Source: Dyadobacter alkalitolerans DSM 23607 (GTDB lineage Bacteria > Bacteroidota > Bacteroidia > Cytophagales > Spirosomataceae). From it: a stretch of 64,000 nucleotides of DNA. A program made the position numbers and the translations under genes. Position 1 is the stretch's first letter, and each line of letters opens with the position of its first letter. This document shows positions 62,939 through 64,000 of this stretch, piece after piece. The stretch covers positions 248,001 to 312,000 of the forward strand of contig NZ_AUAS01000004.1 in NCBI RefSeq assembly GCF_000428845.1, read 5' to 3'. The notes beneath the pieces are model-generated. The model made no database searches. It worked only from the letters and a program-made list of their open reading frames with translations, and had not been told where the DNA came from.

Positions 62939-63700
62939 TTAATTGGCAACAACTACGTCCAACCCTGATTCCATTAACTCTTTTTTTCTTGGAGCATCTA
63001 GATCCGGGTCTGTGAAGAGGCTGTTAACCTGGGATAAGCTGGCAACTTTCATATGACTGTCCTTACCGATTTTCGAAGAATCACATAATACAAACACTTG
63101 CGAAGCATTTTTAATGAATGCCGATGTGATTGACGATTCATGCTCGCTGTGAGCGGTAAGGCCATTTCGCGCCGAAATTCCATCGATTCCAATAAAAGCT
63201 TTGTGCGCGTGGTAACTTTCGATATGCGCTATTGCCTTGTGGCCATGAACCGCTTTGCGTGATTTATCAATTTCGCCGCCGATCAGGTTCAGGCTGATCG
63301 AAGGCGTGTCGATCAGTTCGGCCATGATTGGCAGCGAATTGGTGATGACCTTAATTCCTTTTTTCTTTTTAAGATAGCGGCACATTTTGAAAACCGTGCT
63401 GCCGCAATCCATAAATATAATGTCGTTATCTGCTACATACCCTGCGGCGAGCTGGGCAATCTTGTCTTTTTTATCTTCGTTATGACCTGCTTTGGCGGCA
63501 AAACTGGTTAGTACTAGCCCCTCAACTTTCATTGCGCCGCCATGCGTACGCATAAGCAAACCTTCTTCCGCAATGTCGTGCAGATCGCGGCGGATTGTTG
63601 CAGGCGACCTGCCCAGTTTTTCAGACAATTCAAATACAGACAAGCTGCCAAATTCATCAACCGCAGCCACGATCTTTTTCTTACGCTCCTGGAAATTCAT
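62939..63700 (-). CDS. DeoR-family transcriptional regulator
   Basis: A 253-residue DeoR-type regulator. The N-terminal helix-turn-helix is SVFELSEKLGRSPATIRRDL with the DeoR mark LLMRTHGGAM (about 18-56); the C-terminal sensor is a ribose-5-phosphate-isomerase-like fold with DNDIIFMDCGSTVFKMCRYL, VITNSLPIMAEL, AFIGIDGISARNGLT and FVLCDSSKIGKDS. It would respond to a phosphosugar and usually represses a sugar-utilisation operon. The target lies outside the window or is not adjacent here. Confidence 0.93.
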   Translation of the reverse strand: MNFQERKKKIVAAVDEFGSLSVFELSEKLGRSPATIRRDLHDIAEEGLLMRTHGGAMKVEGLVLTSFAAKAGHNEDKKDKIAQLAAGYVADNDIIFMDCGSTVFKMCRYLKKKKGIKVITNSLPIMAELIDTPSISLNLIGGEIDKSRKAVHGHKAIAHIESYHAHKAFIGIDGISARNGLTAHSEHESSITSAFIKNASQVFVLCDSSKIGKDSHMKVASLSQVNSLFTDPDLDAPRKKELMESGLDVVVAN

Positions 63701-63724
63701 CTCAAAATTTTACTTTAATCAAAA

Positions 63725-64000
63725 CTAATCAATTTTAATCAAAGAATAGCCATATCTTGGGATAGATACAAAGAAGCTTGTGCCTTCCGAAGGGGTCGAT
63801 TCAAACCAGATTTTCCCGTTTTGCGCAGCCAAAAATTCCTGGGTCAGCAGCAAACCCAAGCCGACACCTTTTTCATTTTTTGTGCCGTAAGTCGATTGAA
63901 CATTCAAGGAAAATAGCACGGCTTGCTTATCCGGCGAAATCCCGATTCCATTATCGCGAACAGTTATAATACATTCATTGCCGGATACTTCTGATTCAAT
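63725..64000 (-). CDS. C-terminal end of a sensor histidine kinase (enters from beyond the window)
   Basis: The frame is open to the window edge and ends at 63725. About 91 residues are visible, all from a HATPase_c domain: CIITVRDNGIGISPDKQ (G1), GVGLGLLLTQEFLAAQNGK (G2) and EGTSFFVSIPRYGYSL at the end. The histidine box and sensor part are outside. It ends 24 bp before the DeoR ATG on the same strand; a functional link is uncertain. Confidence 0.9.
   Translation of the reverse strand: MESEVSGNECIITVRDNGIGISPDKQAVLFSLNVQSTYGTKNEKGVGLGLLLTQEFLAAQNGKIWFESTPSEGTSFFVSIPRYGYSLIKID

Overview
The window looks like chromosomal DNA of a Bacteroidota bacterium, most likely of the order Cytophagales (Dyadobacter/Spirosoma-like). 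This rests on a GH9 cellulase with a C-terminal type IX secretion sorting domain, Bacteroidota-type Crp/Fnr, LytS/LytTR and PorT-like proteins, a TAnnTTTG-type -7 promoter element before a tRNA cluster, and the general lack of Shine-Dalgarno sites. The genus is inference; the phylum is well supported.

Left part (1-19.9 kb): accessory and partly decaying. It has the N-terminal part of an M61-type peptidase, a C-terminal fragment of an outer-membrane barrel, and an eroded second copy of the peptidase 5' end. A stress/detoxification set follows: SnoaL-like protein, YtcJ-type amidohydrolase, YcaC-like isochorismatase, Crp/Fnr regulator, YjdI-type ferredoxin plus GNAT protein, porin-like barrel, Na+/H+ antiporter, quinone oxidoreductase and two NTF2-like proteins. 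Next are a lipoprotein-LytS-LytTR operon, a secreted HExxH protease and a PorT-like protein. The part ends in relics: an alpha/beta hydrolase that lost its nucleophile elbow, a GlgX debranching enzyme collapsed by an internal deletion, and a frameshifted, truncated integrase beside tRNA-Ser(GGA).

Middle (19.9-41.6 kb): core genes on the minus strand (ansA, tatD-like, GT2, polysaccharide deacetylase, gltD, gltB, STAS protein, purC, BatC/BatB-like pair). A tRNA cluster Ser(GCT)-Pro(TGG)-[broken Pro copy]-Arg(TCT) opens a small island with a HicB/HicA-like pair whose second gene carries an in-frame TAA, two small unknown genes near a 17-bp near-palindromic repeat, and a 58-aa gene overlapping a DUF6169-type gene. 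The GH9 cellulase and a lipoprotein follow.

Right part (41.7-64 kb): a long plus-strand locus with a tandem duplication of a TldD-PmbA pair (the TldDs carry twin-arginine signals, the PmbAs none), then DUF4159, MoxR ATPase, DUF58, BatA-like, a DUF4175-like protein and a BatA-like membrane protein. After a MutS-like ATPase comes a minus-strand kaiC-kaiB-kaiB-histidine kinase operon with 4-bp overlaps between its last three genes. A CheY-like and a LuxR-type response regulator lie just upstream on the same strand. This kai cluster without kaiA, with a perfect 8-bp inverted repeat 30 bp before kaiC, is the most striking system in the window. A DeoR regulator and the end of another histidine kinase close it.
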